A DNA stretch of 64,000 nt from Nitrobacter sp. NHB1 (GCF_036964665.1 NZ_JBAMDA010000001.1:2766001-2830000), one strand, 5' to 3'. Shown: positions 25,517 through 35,436, numbered from the stretch's first letter. Translations and numbers: made by a program. The notes: a model not told the origin generated them from the letters alone.

Positions 25517-26214
25517 CCGGCGTCACCTCTGTCCGGCTTCGTTGCGGGCATCGCCCGGTCGCCTTGCGATCCGTGACCCTGCCTGATCGCGTCAATGGTC
25601 TCCATCAGCGCCGCCGCCGCGCCGCGCGGATCGTTCCAGATCAGGTCGCCCGCAAGGATGAAATCCGCGCCGGATGCCGCGAAGGTTCGCGCCTCATTGA
25701 CGCTCGCGGCATAGCCGACGCAGGGCGGTTCGAACAGTTCGGTCCACCATTGCAGCCGTTCCGCGATCGCCTCCGCGGACGGCCGTTCGCCGGCCTCATT
25801 CGGCTCGCCGAACAGCACGTAATCCGCGCCGGCTTCGCCCGCGATCATGGAATCGTGACGGGTGGACAGCCCGCCGGCGCCGGCGATGCGATCGGGCTTC
25901 AACGATGGCAGCGCCTCCTGCATCGCCTCGATACCGGTGAGATGGGCGCCGTCGGCGCCGGAGCGGGCGACCAGATCGGCGTGGCCGTCGAGCAGAAGCG
26001 CGGCGCCGCCACCCTGGATTATCGGCGCCAGCGCCTTGATGCGCGAAATCAGCGTGCGCGGATCGGCAGCCGAAAGCCGCACCAGGACGGCTGCGACGTC
26101 GGCGGCAGCCAGCAGCGCGGGAAGCCGGGCCACCAGTTGCGACGGGTCATCGACGCCCGGTGTCGCGAGATAGAGACGCGGCGCCGGGCGGGGAGGAACG
26201 GGTTTCGCGAGCAT
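25513..26214 (-). CDS. ThiE/TenI-like TIM-barrel protein (thiamine phosphate synthase family)
   Basis: A 233-residue protein of the thiamine phosphate synthase superfamily. ADGAHLTG matches the family's DGVHLGQ, and GADYVLFGEPNEAG and GADFILAGD fit strands of the barrel. The family's NDR motif before that (pyrophosphate and Mg contacts in ThiE) reads LDG here (ALLLDGHADLVARSGADGAHL), so real synthase activity is doubtful. No other thiamine gene is nearby. The frame begins at TTG 26235; I favour ATG 26214. Downstream coupling to the Sel1 gene suggests a joint function that I cannot name. Confidence 0.7.
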   Translation of the reverse strand: MLAKPVPPRPAPRLYLATPGVDDPSQLVARLPALLAAADVAAVLVRLSAADPRTLISRIKALAPIIQGGGAALLLDGHADLVARSGADGAHLTGIEAMQEALPSLKPDRIAGAGGLSTRHDSMIAGEAGADYVLFGEPNEAGERPSAEAIAERLQWWTELFEPPCVGYAASVNEARTFAASGADFILAGDLIWNDPRGAAAALMETIDAIRQGHGSQGDRAMPATKPDRGDAG

Positions 26215-26299
26215 CGCAAGGCCTTGGGCGGTCAAACCGGCGAAAGTGAGGGGGAATCAATACCGGAACACTGTCGCGGACGTCATGCGCGGGCTTTGA

Positions 26300-26440
26300 G
26301 CATGATCCCGAAAAGTGGAAACCGGTTTTCGGATAGATCATGCTCAATCAAAAGGATAAGGAGTGCCGGCTCCCGCGCCTGTGACCCGCGCATCGATCTT
26401 CAAAACGAGAGATTACCGGGTCACCCCCGGCAATGACAGA
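26300..26440. repeat. Dispersed repeats between fba and the ThiE-like gene
   Basis: Contains a palindrome at 26301-26345 (CATGATCCCGAAAAGTGG ... CGGATAGATCATGCTC with an AACCGGTT core), and a short relic of family D at 26409-26437 (ATTACCGGGTCACCCCCGGC then AATGAC). No coding potential seen. Confidence 0.7.
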
Positions 26441-26469
26441 TCATAAACAGGCGTTTGGGTAACAATCCC

Positions 26470-27501
26470 TCACGCGACCTTCTTTTCCAGATCGGCTTTC
26501 CACTCGCCCTTGCTGGCGAGCGAATTCATCCGGGCACGATGATTGAGAGCCCGTTGCCCGGCGGCGACGTTCTCGGCCTTTCCTGACCACACCTTCTGCG
26601 GCGCTGCCTGCAGCGCGCGGCCATAGGAGAAGGTGAGCTTCCACGGCAGGTTGGCCATCCCGTTCATGGCGTTGAGATGGGCGGTGGCCTCCTCGTCGGA
26701 CTGGCCGCCGGACAGGAAGGCGATGCCGGGGACGGCGGCCGGCACGCAGGCCTTCAGCATACGCAGGGTCTTTTCCGCGACCTCCTCCACCGAGGCCTTC
26801 TTCGCGCACTTCTTGCCTGAGATCGCCATGTTCGGTTTCAGGATCATGCCTTCCAGCGCGACGCGCTGCTTCCGCAGCTCCTGGAACGTCACGTTGAGCA
26901 CGCGCGTCGTGACCTCAAAGCAGCGCTCGATGTCGTGATCGCCGTCCATCAGCACTTCCGGCTCGACGATAGGCACGATCTGAGCGGCCTGGCACAGCGC
27001 GGCATAACGCGCCAAAGCATGGGCGTTGACGCCGATCGCCGTCATGCTCGGGATGCGGCCAGCCGCGTTGATGTCGATCACCGCGCGCCATTTGGCGAAG
27101 CGTGCCCCTTGCGCGTAATATTTCTTTAGGCGCTCGGCGAGCCGGTCCAGTCCGACGGTCACGAGTTCGCCGGGGCATCCGGACAGGGGTTGCGTGCCCT
27201 CGTCGACCTTGATGCCGGGAATGGCGCCTGCTTGCTCGATCAGCTTGACCAGCGGCGTGCCGTCCCTGGCGTTCTGCCAGATGGTCTCGTCGTAGAGAAT
27301 GACGCCGGAGATGCATTTCGTCATGGCGTCGGTGGCGCGGAACATCATCTCGCGGTAGTCGCGGCGGCTTTCCTCGGTGGATGTCACGCCGATCGCGTCG
27401 AACCGTTTCGTAATGGTGGGAGAGGATTCGTCGGCGGCGAGAATGCCCTTGCCGGACACGACCATGGCCTGCGCCACTGTGTTGAGGTCAGCGAGATTCA
27501 T
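26470..27501 (-). CDS. fbaB: Class I fructose-bisphosphate aldolase
   Basis: Cleaves fructose-1,6-bisphosphate to the two triose phosphates, or condenses them in gluconeogenesis and the Calvin cycle. The 343-residue sequence is of the class I, metal-independent, eukaryote-like type (KGILAADESSPTITKRF, GTPLVKLIEQAGAIPGIKVDEG). The Schiff-base lysine is Lys222 in LEGMILKPNM. A strong AGGAGGAG ribosome site lies 6 bases before ATG 27501. It is the fourth gene of tkt-gap-pgk-fba, all on the minus strand. Confidence 0.95.
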   Translation of the reverse strand: MNLADLNTVAQAMVVSGKGILAADESSPTITKRFDAIGVTSTEESRRDYREMMFRATDAMTKCISGVILYDETIWQNARDGTPLVKLIEQAGAIPGIKVDEGTQPLSGCPGELVTVGLDRLAERLKKYYAQGARFAKWRAVIDINAAGRIPSMTAIGVNAHALARYAALCQAAQIVPIVEPEVLMDGDHDIERCFEVTTRVLNVTFQELRKQRVALEGMILKPNMAISGKKCAKKASVEEVAEKTLRMLKACVPAAVPGIAFLSGGQSDEEATAHLNAMNGMANLPWKLTFSYGRALQAAPQKVWSGKAENVAAGQRALNHRARMNSLASKGEWKADLEKKVA

Positions 27502-27617
27502 CAGCGTCTCCTCCTGCGTGCTCTCTTCCGAAACGAAGATATCGGATTCAAGGGTTATGCAGGCATGAGAATTGCGGTTTTCTGGCGCCGCAACTCATTT
27601 CGACGCGAGGAGCAGCG

Positions 27618-28814
27618 TCATTTAGCCCGCAGCACATCCACGCCGGGCAGCGGCTTGCCCTCCATCCATTCCAGGAAGGCGCCGCCCGCGGTCGAGACGT
27701 AGCTGAAATCGCCGGCCACCCCGGCCTGGTTCAGCGCCGCGACCGTATCGCCGCCGCCGGCGACCGACACCAGCTTTCCGGTCTTGGTACGGGCCGCCGC
27801 GTGTTTCGCGGCGACGACGGTGCCGCGATCGAACGGCGGCAGCTCGAACGCGCCAAGCGGGCCGTTCCAGACCAGCGTCGCCGCATCGTCGATTGCCGAA
27901 TGAACGCGCTCCACCGACTGCGGCCCGACATCGAGGATCATGCCATCGGCCGGGATCGCGTCCAGCCCGTAGGCGTGGGACGGTGCGTTGGCGGCGAAAT
28001 GGAATGCCACGGTGGCGTCGACCGGCAGGATGATGGCGCAGTTGGCGGCCGTGGCCTTTTCGATGATGCGCAGCGCGGTCGCGGCGAGATCTTTTTCCGC
28101 CAGCGACTTGCCGACATTCACGCCCTGCGCATGCAGGAAGGTGTTGGCCATGCCGCCGCCGATCACCAGCGCATCGACCTTGCTGACGAGGTTTTCCAGA
28201 AGGTCGATCTTGGTCGAGACTTTCGCGCCGCCGATGATGGCGATGACGGGCTTGGCCGGCGCCTCCAGCGCCTTGTTGAGCGCCTCGAGTTCGGCCTGCA
28301 TGGTGCGTCCGGCATAGCCCGGCAGCTTATGGCCGAGACCCTCGGTCGAGGCGTGGGCGCGATGCGCGGCGGAGAAGGCGTCGTTGACCCAGATGTCGCC
28401 GAGCTTGGCGAGTTCGGCGACGAACGCCGGATCGTTTTTCTCTTCCTCTTTATGAAAGCGCGTGTTCTCAAGGCAGAGGATGTCGCCATCCTTCATCGCG
28501 GCGCTCGCCTGTTGCGCCGGCTGGCCGATGCAGTCGTCGGCGAAGGCAACCGGCCTGCCGAGCACTTTCGCCAGTTCCGCCGCGACCGGTCTCAGCGAAT
28601 CCTTGGGGTCGGGGCCCTTGGGCCGTCCGAAATGCGCCAGCAGGATCACCTTGCCGCCCTTGTCCGCGATTTCCGTGATCGTCGGCGCCACGCGCTCCAG
28701 CCGCGTGGTGTCGGTGACGCGGCCCTGCTCCATGGGGACGTTGAGATCGACGCGCAGCAGCACGCGCTTGCCCTTGACGTCGACGTCGTCGAGAGTGCGG
28801 AAGGAGTTTGTCAT
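27618..28814 (-). CDS. pgk: Phosphoglycerate kinase
   Basis: Interconverts 1,3-bisphosphoglycerate plus ADP and 3-phosphoglycerate plus ATP. The 398-residue length is typical. Motifs: RVDLNVP near the start, the basic patch [26 protein letters not shown], and the nucleotide-binding [13 protein letters not shown] near the C-terminus. The frame extends upstream to 28913 but [20 protein letters not shown] at ATG 28814 is the conserved start, with AAGGAG at about 28805 being coding. It is third in the tkt-gap-pgk-fba cluster, 138 bases after gap. Confidence 0.95.
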   Translation of the reverse strand: MTNSFRTLDDVDVKGKRVLLRVDLNVPMEQGRVTDTTRLERVAPTITEIADKGGKVILLAHFGRPKGPDPKDSLRPVAAELAKVLGRPVAFADDCIGQPAQQASAAMKDGDILCLENTRFHKEEEKNDPAFVAELAKLGDIWVNDAFSAAHRAHASTEGLGHKLPGYAGRTMQAELEALNKALEAPAKPVIAIIGGAKVSTKIDLLENLVSKVDALVIGGGMANTFLHAQGVNVGKSLAEKDLAATALRIIEKATAANCAIILPVDATVAFHFAANAPSHAYGLDAIPADGMILDVGPQSVERVHSAIDDAATLVWNGPLGAFELPPFDRGTVVAAKHAAARTKTGKLVSVAGGGDTVAALNQAGVAGDFSYVSTAGGAFLEWMEGKPLPGVDVLRAK

Positions 28815-28952
28815 GGCTGGTGTCCCGGACGCGGTGCAGCGTGAACGGTGCACCGCAGAGCCGGGACCGCTACGCAGGAAAAGTTGCGGTATTGAACGGT
28901 CCCCGTTCTGCATCGCGGCGCTTGCGCCGCGATGTGCCCGGGGCGCGTCGTC

Positions 28953-29960
28953 TCAGATCAGCTTCGCCATCGCCACGGCGGTGTCGTTCATGCGGTTGGA
29001 GAAGCCCCATTCGTTGTCGTACCACGACAGCACGCGGACCAGCGTGCCATTCTGCACCTTGGTCTGGTCGATGTGGAACGTCGAGGAATGCGGATCGTGG
29101 TTGAAATCACTCGACACGTTGGGCTGGTCGGTGGTGCCGAGGATGCCTTTCAGCTCCTGCGAGGCGGCGCGCTTCATCGCCTCGTTGATCTCCTTGGCGG
29201 TGGTCTCTCTCTTGGCGATCACCTTGAGATCGATCACCGAGACGTTCGGCGTCGGCACGCGGATCGCGACGCCGTCAAGCTTGCCCTTCAGTTCCGGCAA
29301 CACCAGGCCGATCGCCCTCGCGGCGCCGGTCGAGGTCGGGACCATCGAGAGCGCCGCGGCACGGCCGCGGTAGAGGTCCTTGTGCATGGTGTCGAGCGAC
29401 GGCTGGTCGCCGGTATAGGCGTGGATCGTGGTCATGAAGCCGGTCTCGATGCCGACCAGATCGTTGATAACCTTCGCCACCGGAGCGAGACAGTTGGTGG
29501 TGCAGGAACCGTTCGAGACGACCAGATGGTCCTTGGTCAGCTTGTCGTGGTTGACGCCGTAGACCACGGTCATGTCGGCGCCGTCGGCCGGAGCCGACAC
29601 CAGCACGCGCTTGGCGCCGGCGGTCAGGTGCGCCGCGGCCTTGTCCCTGGCGGTGAAAAGGCCGGTACACTCCATGGCGATATCGACGCCGAGTTCCTTC
29701 CACGGCAGCTTCGAGGGATCGCGTTCGGCGGTCACCTTGATCTTGTTCTTGCCGATCACGATGCAGTCGCCTTCGACCTTCACCTCGAACGGGAAGCGGC
29801 CGTGCACCGAGTCGAAGCGCAGCAGATGCGCGTTGGTTTCCACCGGGCCGAGATCGTTGATGGCGACGATCTCGATCTCGTCGCGCTTGGCCTCGTAGAT
29901 GGCGCGCAAAACATTGCGACCGATGCGGCCAAACCCGTTGATTGCGACCCGGACAGCCAT
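28953..29960 (-). CDS. gap: Glyceraldehyde-3-phosphate dehydrogenase, type I
   Basis: Oxidative phosphorylation of glyceraldehyde-3-phosphate to 1,3-bisphosphoglycerate, or the reverse in gluconeogenesis/Calvin cycle. 335 residues from ATG 29960 ([19 protein letters not shown]); the Rossmann GFGRIG is at 9-14 and the catalytic Cys153 is in [12 protein letters not shown]. The open frame begins at 30008, but the conserved start and upstream GGAG at about 29970 support 29960. Second gene of the cluster, 147 bases after tkt; that gap holds a GCCCGG/CCGGGC hairpin (30037-30053) that could attenuate transcription from tkt. Confidence 0.95.
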   Translation of the reverse strand: MAVRVAINGFGRIGRNVLRAIYEAKRDEIEIVAINDLGPVETNAHLLRFDSVHGRFPFEVKVEGDCIVIGKNKIKVTAERDPSKLPWKELGVDIAMECTGLFTARDKAAAHLTAGAKRVLVSAPADGADMTVVYGVNHDKLTKDHLVVSNGSCTTNCLAPVAKVINDLVGIETGFMTTIHAYTGDQPSLDTMHKDLYRGRAAALSMVPTSTGAARAIGLVLPELKGKLDGVAIRVPTPNVSVIDLKVIAKRETTAKEINEAMKRAASQELKGILGTTDQPNVSSDFNHDPHSSTFHIDQTKVQNGTLVRVLSWYDNEWGFSNRMNDTAVAMAKLI

Positions 29961-30107
29961 GTCTTCATTCTCCTTCAAATAAAAGGCATTCCCTCCGCGC
30001 AACCGCAAGTTTCAGCGCGCAGCGTCAACGCCTTGTCGCCCGGTTCTGCCGGGCAGCGACCATTGGTAGTTCCGTTTAGCTAGCGCCTTTTTAATTTCGA
30101 GGCAATC

Positions 30108-32099
30108 TCAACCTCGACGAAGGCGCGTCTCCGCTGCATCGACCACGGCCTCGGCGGTGATGCCGAAGAATTTGTACAGATCCTTGGCGGGAGCGCTGTG
30201 ACCGAAACTGTGCATGCCGACGAAGAGGCCGTCGGACCCGATCACGGCGTCCCAGCCGAAGCGGACGGCTGCTTCAACGGCAATCTTGACCGGCGCTTTG
30301 CCGATGATGGCTTGCCGCCGTTCCTCTGGCTGCTCCAGCAACAGTTCCAGCGAGGGCACCGAGACCACCCGCGACGCAATGCCGCGTCCGGCGAGCTGTT
30401 GTTGCGCCGCGACCGCAATCTCGATTTCCGATCCTGACGCGAAGATCGACACTTTCGCCTCGCCGTTGGCCGCGACCAGCTCGTAGGCGCCGTGCGCGCA
30501 GCGGTTGTCCGGATGCGCGGTCTTGCGCACCGGCGTCAGGTTCTGCCGCGACAACGCCAGAACCGTCGGTCCCTTCGGCCGCTCCAGAGCGAGCTGCCAG
30601 CACTCGGCGGTCTCGACCGCATCGGCGGGGCGGAACACGCGCATGTTCGGCATCGCGCGCAAGCTCGCCAGATGCTCCACCGGCTGGTGGGTGGGACCGT
30701 CCTCGCCGAGCCCTATCGAGTCGTGGGTCATGATGTAGATCACCGGGATATGCGCCAGCGCCGAAATGCGCATCGCCGGGCGGGCGTAGTCGGTGAAGCA
30801 CATGAAGGTGCCGCCGGCCGGCGCGAATCCGCCATGCAGCGCAATGCCGTTCATGGCCGCGGACATGCCGAGCTCGCGGATGCCGTAGTGGATGTAGCGG
30901 CCGTCGTCGTGACCGGGCTGCACTTCCTTCAGACCCTTGGGGCGGGTGTTGTTGGAGGGCGTGAGGTCGGCGGAGCCGAGCAGCAATTCCGGCACTGCCG
31001 GCACCAGCACCTCGAGCGCCAGTTCGCTGGCCTTGCGGGTGGCGATCGTCGGCGGCTCGGCCACCAGCTTGTCCTTGAGCTTGCGGATCACCTCGTCGAG
31101 GTTTTGCGGCGGCTTGCGGTCGATGGCGCGGCGCGTGAATTCGCCGCGCTCCGCCTCGGACTTCGCCGTGAACCGCGCGCGCCACTCCTTGTTGTGTCGC
31201 TTGCCCTTGCGTCCGGCGCTGCGCCACGCCTTGAGGACGTCGTCGGGAATTTCAAACGGGCCGTAGTTCCAGCCGAGCGCCTTCTTCGCGCCTGCGAGTT
31301 CTTCCGCTCCGAGCGCTTCGCCGTGCGCCTTGGACGTGCCGGCCCTGGTGGGGGCGCCGAAGCCGATAATGGTCTTGCAGGCGATCAGCGACGGCTTGTC
31401 GGACTTTTGCGCCCGGCGGATCGCGGCCGCGACCGCCTTGGGATCGTGGCCGTCGATCCGCCTTGCGTCCCAGCCGCACGCCTTGAAGCGCGCCACCTGA
31501 TCGACGTCGTCGGCCAGCGAGATCGGGCCGTCGATGGTGATGCCGTTGTCGTCGTAAAGGAAAATCAGCTTGTTGAGCTTGAGATGGCCGGCCAGCGCGA
31601 TGGCCTCGTGGCTGATGCCCTCCATCAGGTCGCCATCGGAGCACAGCACATAGGTGTAATGGTCGACCACGTCGGTGCCGAACTGGGCGGCCAGCAGGCG
31701 TTCCGCCAGCGCGAAGCCGACCGAGGTGGCGACGCCCTGGCCGAGCGGGCCGGTGGTGGTCTCGACGCCCTCGGTGACGAAGTTCTCGGGATGGCCCGGC
31801 GTCTTGGAGTTGAGTTGCCGGAAATTCTTGATCTGATCGAGCGTCATCTCCTTGTAGCCGGTCAGGTACAAGAGCGCGTAAAGCAGCATCGAGCCGTGGC
31901 CGGCGGAGAGAATGAAGCGGTCGCGGTCCGGCCAGTGCGGATCGGCGGCGTCGTACTTCAGGAACTTGGTGAACAGCACCGTGGCGACGTCGGCCATGCC
32001 CATCGGCAGGCCGGGATGGCCCGATTTTGCTTTTTCTACAGCGTCCATCGCGAGCGCGCGGACTGCATTCGCCATATGGGAGGAATCGACGGTCGGCAT
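30108..32099 (-). CDS. tkt: Transketolase
   Basis: Thiamine-diphosphate enzyme that moves two-carbon units between ketose and aldose phosphates in the pentose phosphate and Calvin cycles. At 663 residues it has the normal length. Signatures: [17 protein letters not shown] near the N-terminus, the ThDP motif [13 protein letters not shown], and the transketolase signature [17 protein letters not shown]. The frame opens at 32198; the homologous N-terminus is at ATG 32099 ([16 protein letters not shown]), though ATG 32144 is possible. First gene of tkt-gap-pgk-fba; the 281-base region to the divergent DUF4164 gene holds the promoters. Confidence 0.94.
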   Translation of the reverse strand: MPTVDSSHMANAVRALAMDAVEKAKSGHPGLPMGMADVATVLFTKFLKYDAADPHWPDRDRFILSAGHGSMLLYALLYLTGYKEMTLDQIKNFRQLNSKTPGHPENFVTEGVETTTGPLGQGVATSVGFALAERLLAAQFGTDVVDHYTYVLCSDGDLMEGISHEAIALAGHLKLNKLIFLYDDNGITIDGPISLADDVDQVARFKACGWDARRIDGHDPKAVAAAIRRAQKSDKPSLIACKTIIGFGAPTRAGTSKAHGEALGAEELAGAKKALGWNYGPFEIPDDVLKAWRSAGRKGKRHNKEWRARFTAKSEAERGEFTRRAIDRKPPQNLDEVIRKLKDKLVAEPPTIATRKASELALEVLVPAVPELLLGSADLTPSNNTRPKGLKEVQPGHDDGRYIHYGIRELGMSAAMNGIALHGGFAPAGGTFMCFTDYARPAMRISALAHIPVIYIMTHDSIGLGEDGPTHQPVEHLASLRAMPNMRVFRPADAVETAECWQLALERPKGPTVLALSRQNLTPVRKTAHPDNRCAHGAYELVAANGEAKVSIFASGSEIEIAVAAQQQLAGRGIASRVVSVPSLELLLEQPEERRQAIIGKAPVKIAVEAAVRFGWDAVIGSDGLFVGMHSFGHSAPAKDLYKFFGITAEAVVDAAETRLRRG

Positions 32100-32380
32100 G
32101 TTGGATATCCGGTCCAGATGGGGAGGAGGGCTGACGGTTTGCATGGGAATCCAATGGGGTCCAAGGGGAGAATGACTGGCGTGCCGGGGGCATAGCACCT
32201 GCGTAGGCGGAGTCCAAGTGCGGGGAGGCCCTGCTCACAGAGAGAATGTTTTGCAGTGCATAGCCTCGCGTCGGCGTTGCGCTGGCCTCGTCTGCCACGT
32301 AAATTTCGGTCCCTAAAGGCTTGCCGAGCCGTAGCTTTGTAGTCCGGCCGGCAGCCGGCTGAAAGGCGCGCAGGACGACC

Positions 32381-32713
32381 ATGAACGACCGACCCGCCAA
32401 CCGCCCCGCCAGTTCCGAGCCGGCCAATAGCGGCGCGGTCGAGATCGACGCGGCGACCCGGCGGCTGACGGCCGCACTCGATGCGCTGGAACGCGCGGTG
32501 GAACGGCGGCGCGAGGCGGACCGCGACGAGGACGAGCTGGCGAGCCGCATTCAGGCGCTGGGCGCGGACCGTTCGCGGCTTGCGGACGAACTCGACGGCG
32601 CGCTGGTGCGTACGCGCAAGCTCGAACGCACCAATCGCGAAATCGCCGAAAAACTCGATGCGGCGATCGAAACCATCAAGTCCTTGCTCGACGCGGCGGG
32701 GGAGAAGCCATGA
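32381..32713 (+). CDS. DUF4164 coiled-coil protein
   Basis: A 110-residue protein, almost entirely a heptad-rich coiled coil (about 24-105, e.g. LTAALDALERAVERRREADR and KLERTNREIAEKLDAAIETI), matching the DUF4164 family found beside zapA in Rhizobiales. AGGA precedes ATG 32381 by 6-7 bases and the stop overlaps zapA (ATGA at 32710-32713). The tight coupling with zapA suggests a role in cytokinesis, possibly at the Z-ring; that is inference from position only. Confidence 0.85.
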   Translation: MNDRPANRPASSEPANSGAVEIDAATRRLTAALDALERAVERRREADRDEDELASRIQALGADRSRLADELDGALVRTRKLERTNREIAEKLDAAIETIKSLLDAAGEKP

Positions 32714-33093
32714 GCTACGTCAACGTCACCATCAACGGCCGCCAGTACCGCATGGCCTGCGAGGACGGGCAGGAAGACCGGCTGCTGAAACTTGCGGGCG
32801 ACCTGGAAAGCCGGATCGGCGAGTTGCGCGCCAAATTCGGCGAGATCGGCGATCAGCGGCTCGAGGTGATGGCGGCGCTGACGGCCTCCGACGAACTGAT
32901 GGATGCGCGCCAACGCATCCGCGCGCTGGAGGACGAGCTTAACGCATTGGGCGACGTGCGCGCTGCGGCCGGCGAGCACGCGCGCGCCACGCAAACGGCC
33001 GTGGCCGCCGCGCTGAACATGGCGGCGCAGCGGATCGAGAAGACGACGCAGACCTTGAACCGCACTGTCGGCGGCGGCATCGCCATGGGGTGA
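32710..33093 (+). CDS. zapA: Cell division protein ZapA
   Basis: A 127-residue Z-ring associated protein that crosslinks FtsZ filaments. The N-terminal globular part MSYVNVTINGRQYRMACEDG (residues 1-20) and VTINGR motif are typical, followed by the KLAGDLESRIGELR helix and a dimerising coiled coil to about residue 105. It overlaps DUF4164 by 4 bases. It lies upstream of 6S RNA and the 5-formyl-THF cyclo-ligase gene, the same order (zapA-ssrS-fcl) seen in E. coli, which supports all three calls. Confidence 0.93.
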   Translation: MSYVNVTINGRQYRMACEDGQEDRLLKLAGDLESRIGELRAKFGEIGDQRLEVMAALTASDELMDARQRIRALEDELNALGDVRAAAGEHARATQTAVAAALNMAAQRIEKTTQTLNRTVGGGIAMG

Positions 33094-33097
33094 GATC

Positions 33098-33217
33098 GTC
33101 ATTGCCGGCATAGCCGTTCGAAGAACGGCGTCGCTTCGATCGCCTACGATCCGGCAATCCATCTTTTCGAAGGGTTTACGAAGATGGATGGATACGCGGG
33201 TCAAGCCCGCGTATGAC
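33098..33217. repeat. Dispersed palindromic repeat, family D (copy 2)
   Basis: Left part GTCATTGCCGGCATAGCCGT then TCGAAGAACGGCG, right part ATGGATACGCGGGTCAAGCC then CGCGTATGAC. It shares the internal CATAGCCGTTCG(A/T)AGAACGGCGTCGCTTC segment with copy 3 (36377-36491). It lies just after the zapA stop and may end its transcription. Confidence 0.8.
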
Positions 33218-33283
33218 GCGAATTGTGAGAATAATCCATTGCCGCTGGCGCTTCGCCGCCATTGCGCTTACATTGAGCCTTGC

Positions 33284-33446
33284 GAGGCTGCGCCGCGCGT
33301 CAGGAGCCACACATCCCCGGGGCCTTATCGATCCTTAAGGGAACTGTCCCTGACCGGGTCCGTGGATCCGGTCATATGGTGCCCACCTACTTTCGTAGGG
33401 AACTCCGGGATCGAGCGCTCCAACGGCGAATGCGGCTTCGCGCTTC
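33284..33446 (+). ncRNA. ssrS: 6S RNA
   Basis: 6S RNA binds the housekeeping RNA polymerase holoenzyme by mimicking an open promoter. The evidence is position (zapA upstream, 5-formyl-THF cyclo-ligase downstream) and fold: a closing helix between about 33284-33306 and 33413-33443 (GGAGC 33303-33307 with GCTCC 33417-33421, CCCGGG near 33316 with CCGGGA near 33405), a central bubble, and a terminal hairpin GACCGG/CCGGTC (33352-33357 with 33368-33373). The 3' side of the bubble has GCCCACCTAC TTTC GTAGGG, which I recall from alphaproteobacterial 6S. Ends are approximate; a T-rich stretch (CTCCTTTTTCC) follows. Confidence 0.75.
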
Positions 33447-33487
33447 TCCTTTTTCCTTCGTTTCCTTTGTCGTCATGCCCGGACATA

Positions 33488-34075
33488 GTGGCGAGTCCAG
33501 TCCAACAATCCGATAAAGCGATGCTGCGCGCTGCCGCATTGGCGCGGCGCGACGCCCTGAGTGTGCGCCAGCGCGCCGGCGCCGTGCGCGCGATCGCGGC
33601 GCGGATGCCGCCGCTCGATATTACGCCGTCAATGGTCGTCGCCGGCTACGCCCCGATCCGCAGCGAGATCGATCCCGCGCAACTGATGCAGAGGTTTGCC
33701 GCAGCCGGCGCGGCGCTTGCGATGCCGGCGATTTCAGCGCGCGACGCCGCGCTGGCGTTCCGCGCGTGGACGCCGGGCGACGCGCTGGTGCCCGGCGCGT
33801 TCGGGATTTCCGAGCCGCCCGTCGCCGCGACCGAGGTGGTCCCGGATATCGTGCTGGTGCCGCTCGTGGCGTTTGACCGCGCCGGCCATCGGATCGGCTA
33901 TGGCGCCGGCTATTACGACCGCACGCTTGCGAGCCTGCGCCGGCAGAAGACCGTCACCGCCATCGGTCTCGCTTTCGCGGTGCAGGAAATTGCGCAGGTG
34001 CCGGCGTTGCCCCACGACGTCCGGCTGAATTATGTGGTAACCGAAACCGATCTGTTCGACTTCCGGAGTTTATAA
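33488..34075 (+). CDS. fcl: 5-formyltetrahydrofolate cyclo-ligase
   Basis: Converts 5-formyl-THF to 5,10-methenyl-THF using ATP, clearing a folate storage form. About 195 residues. Motifs: LARRDALS with the conserved R-x-x-A-L start, VAGYAPIRSEIDP, and the substrate/ATP loop FDRAGHRIGYGAGYYDRTL. The start is uncertain: GTG 33488 gives a normal N-terminus, ATG 33521 would trim 11 residues, and the frame is open far upstream through the 6S RNA region, which should not be coding. It is followed two bases later by the YmdB gene, so the two are co-translated. Confidence 0.87.
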   Translation: MASPVQQSDKAMLRAAALARRDALSVRQRAGAVRAIAARMPPLDITPSMVVAGYAPIRSEIDPAQLMQRFAAAGAALAMPAISARDAALAFRAWTPGDALVPGAFGISEPPVAATEVVPDIVLVPLVAFDRAGHRIGYGAGYYDRTLASLRRQKTVTAIGLAFAVQEIAQVPALPHDVRLNYVVTETDLFDFRSL

Positions 34076-34077
34076 GG

Positions 34078-34899
34078 TTGCGAATTCTTTTTATCGGCGA
34101 CGTCGTCGGCAAGACCGGGCGCACCGCGGTCAACGAACGCCTGCCGGCGCTGATTGCCGCATGGAAGCTCGATCTTGTCGTCGTCAACGGCGAGAATGCG
34201 GCCGGCGGTTTCGGCATCACCGAGGCGATTTACCAGGAATTTCTCGACGCCGGCGCCGACGCGGTCACGCTCGGCAATCACGCCTGGAATCAGAAAGAGG
34301 CGCTGGTGTTTATCGAGCGGGCGCCGCGGCTCGTTCGCCCGCTGAATTTCCCGCGTCATACGCCGGGACGCGGCGCCGCGCTGATCGACACCAAGGACGG
34401 CCGCCGCGCGCTCGTCATCAATACCATGGCGCGCATCTTCATGGAGCCGTTCAACGATCCCTTCCGCGCCATCGAGCGCGAGTTAGATGCCTGTCCGCTG
34501 CGCGAGACGGCGGACGCGATCGTCGTGGATTTCCACGGCGAGGCGACCAGCGAGAAGCAAAGCATGGGCTTCTTCTGCGACGGCCGCGCCAGCCTCGTGG
34601 TCGGGACCCATACCCATGTGCCGACGGCGGATCACCGGATCCTTTCCGCCGGCACCGCCTATATGAGCGATGCCGGCATGACCGGCGACTATGATTCCGT
34701 GATCGGAATGCAGAAGGGGGAGCCGCTGCACCGCTTCACCACGGGTATTCCGAGCGGCCGGTTCGAGCCGGCCAACGGCGTCGCCACCTTAAGCGGCGTC
34801 GCGGTCGAGACCGACGACGCGACGGGGCTCGCGCTCCGAATCGCACCGGTGCGGCTCGGCGGACGGCTCGAACAAGCGGAGCCGTCGTTCTGGACCTGA
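34078..34899 (+). CDS. YmdB/TIGR00282-type metallophosphoesterase
   Basis: A 273-residue di-metal phosphoesterase of the YmdB family; the Bacillus YmdB hydrolyses cyclic nucleotides and affects biofilm behaviour. Metal ligands are visible: IGDVVGKTGR (Asp8), NGENAAGG, GNHAWN and the C-terminal THTHVPTAD. The start is TTG 34078, two bases after the previous stop, with GGAG nine bases upstream; no ATG fits the conserved start MRILFIGDVVGKTGR. The next gene follows after 3 bases. Confidence 0.9.
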   Translation: MRILFIGDVVGKTGRTAVNERLPALIAAWKLDLVVVNGENAAGGFGITEAIYQEFLDAGADAVTLGNHAWNQKEALVFIERAPRLVRPLNFPRHTPGRGAALIDTKDGRRALVINTMARIFMEPFNDPFRAIERELDACPLRETADAIVVDFHGEATSEKQSMGFFCDGRASLVVGTHTHVPTADHRILSAGTAYMSDAGMTGDYDSVIGMQKGEPLHRFTTGIPSGRFEPANGVATLSGVAVETDDATGLALRIAPVRLGGRLEQAEPSFWT

Positions 34900-34902
34900 G
34901 GG

Positions 34903-35436
34903 ATGGCGCATCCGTTTTTCACCATCGGCCACTCAACGCGTACCATCGCGGAGTTTGTCGATTTGCTGAATGCGGCCGGTGTGCGCCTCGTGGTCGATGT
35001 CCGTACCGTTCCACGCTCGCGGACCAATCCGCAGTACAATCGGGATGAACTGCCCGGCACGCTCGCCGATTTTCAGATCGGCTACGAACATATCGCGGCG
35101 CTCGGCGGCCTGCGCGGGCACAAGCGCGACACAGCGGACGCCACCAATGCCTTCTGGCAGAACCGGAGCTTCCACAACTATGCCGACTACGCCATGAGCG
35201 CGGATTTTCGTGCCGGCCTGGCTCAGTTGCTGGATCTCGGCCGCCGTACGCCGTGTGCGGTGATGTGCGCGGAAGCGGTGTGGTGGCGATGCCACCGGCG
35301 GATCATCGCGGACTACCTGATCCTCGCCGGCGACGTGGTATTCCATATCATGGGTCATGGTCACGTCGAAGCGGCGCGGATGACCGAGGGCGCAAGACCC
35401 GTGGCTGATGGAGTTCTCACATACCCCGCGATATGA
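34903..35436 (+). CDS. DUF488 family protein
   Basis: A 177-residue protein of DUF488, a family of unknown function. Recognised by FTIGHSTRTIAEFVDLL, the VDVRTVPRSRTNPQYNRDELP segment, and the cysteine-rich block CAVMCAEAVWWRCHRRIIAD. The three conserved cysteines with the CHR motif resemble a metal or nucleotide site but no activity is assigned. It is 3 bases after the YmdB gene and probably in the fcl operon. Confidence 0.88.
   Translation: MAHPFFTIGHSTRTIAEFVDLLNAAGVRLVVDVRTVPRSRTNPQYNRDELPGTLADFQIGYEHIAALGGLRGHKRDTADATNAFWQNRSFHNYADYAMSADFRAGLAQLLDLGRRTPCAVMCAEAVWWRCHRRIIADYLILAGDVVFHIMGHGHVEAARMTEGARPVADGVLTYPAI

Noticed and set aside
30037-30053. Terminator after tkt
   Set aside because: GCCCGG/CCGGGC forms a good hairpin but no T-run follows on the minus strand, so I note it only as a possible attenuator.
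33188-33487. N-terminal extension of 5-formyl-THF cyclo-ligase
   Set aside because: The frame is open but passes through a repeat and the 6S RNA; the translated extension has no homology to the enzyme family.
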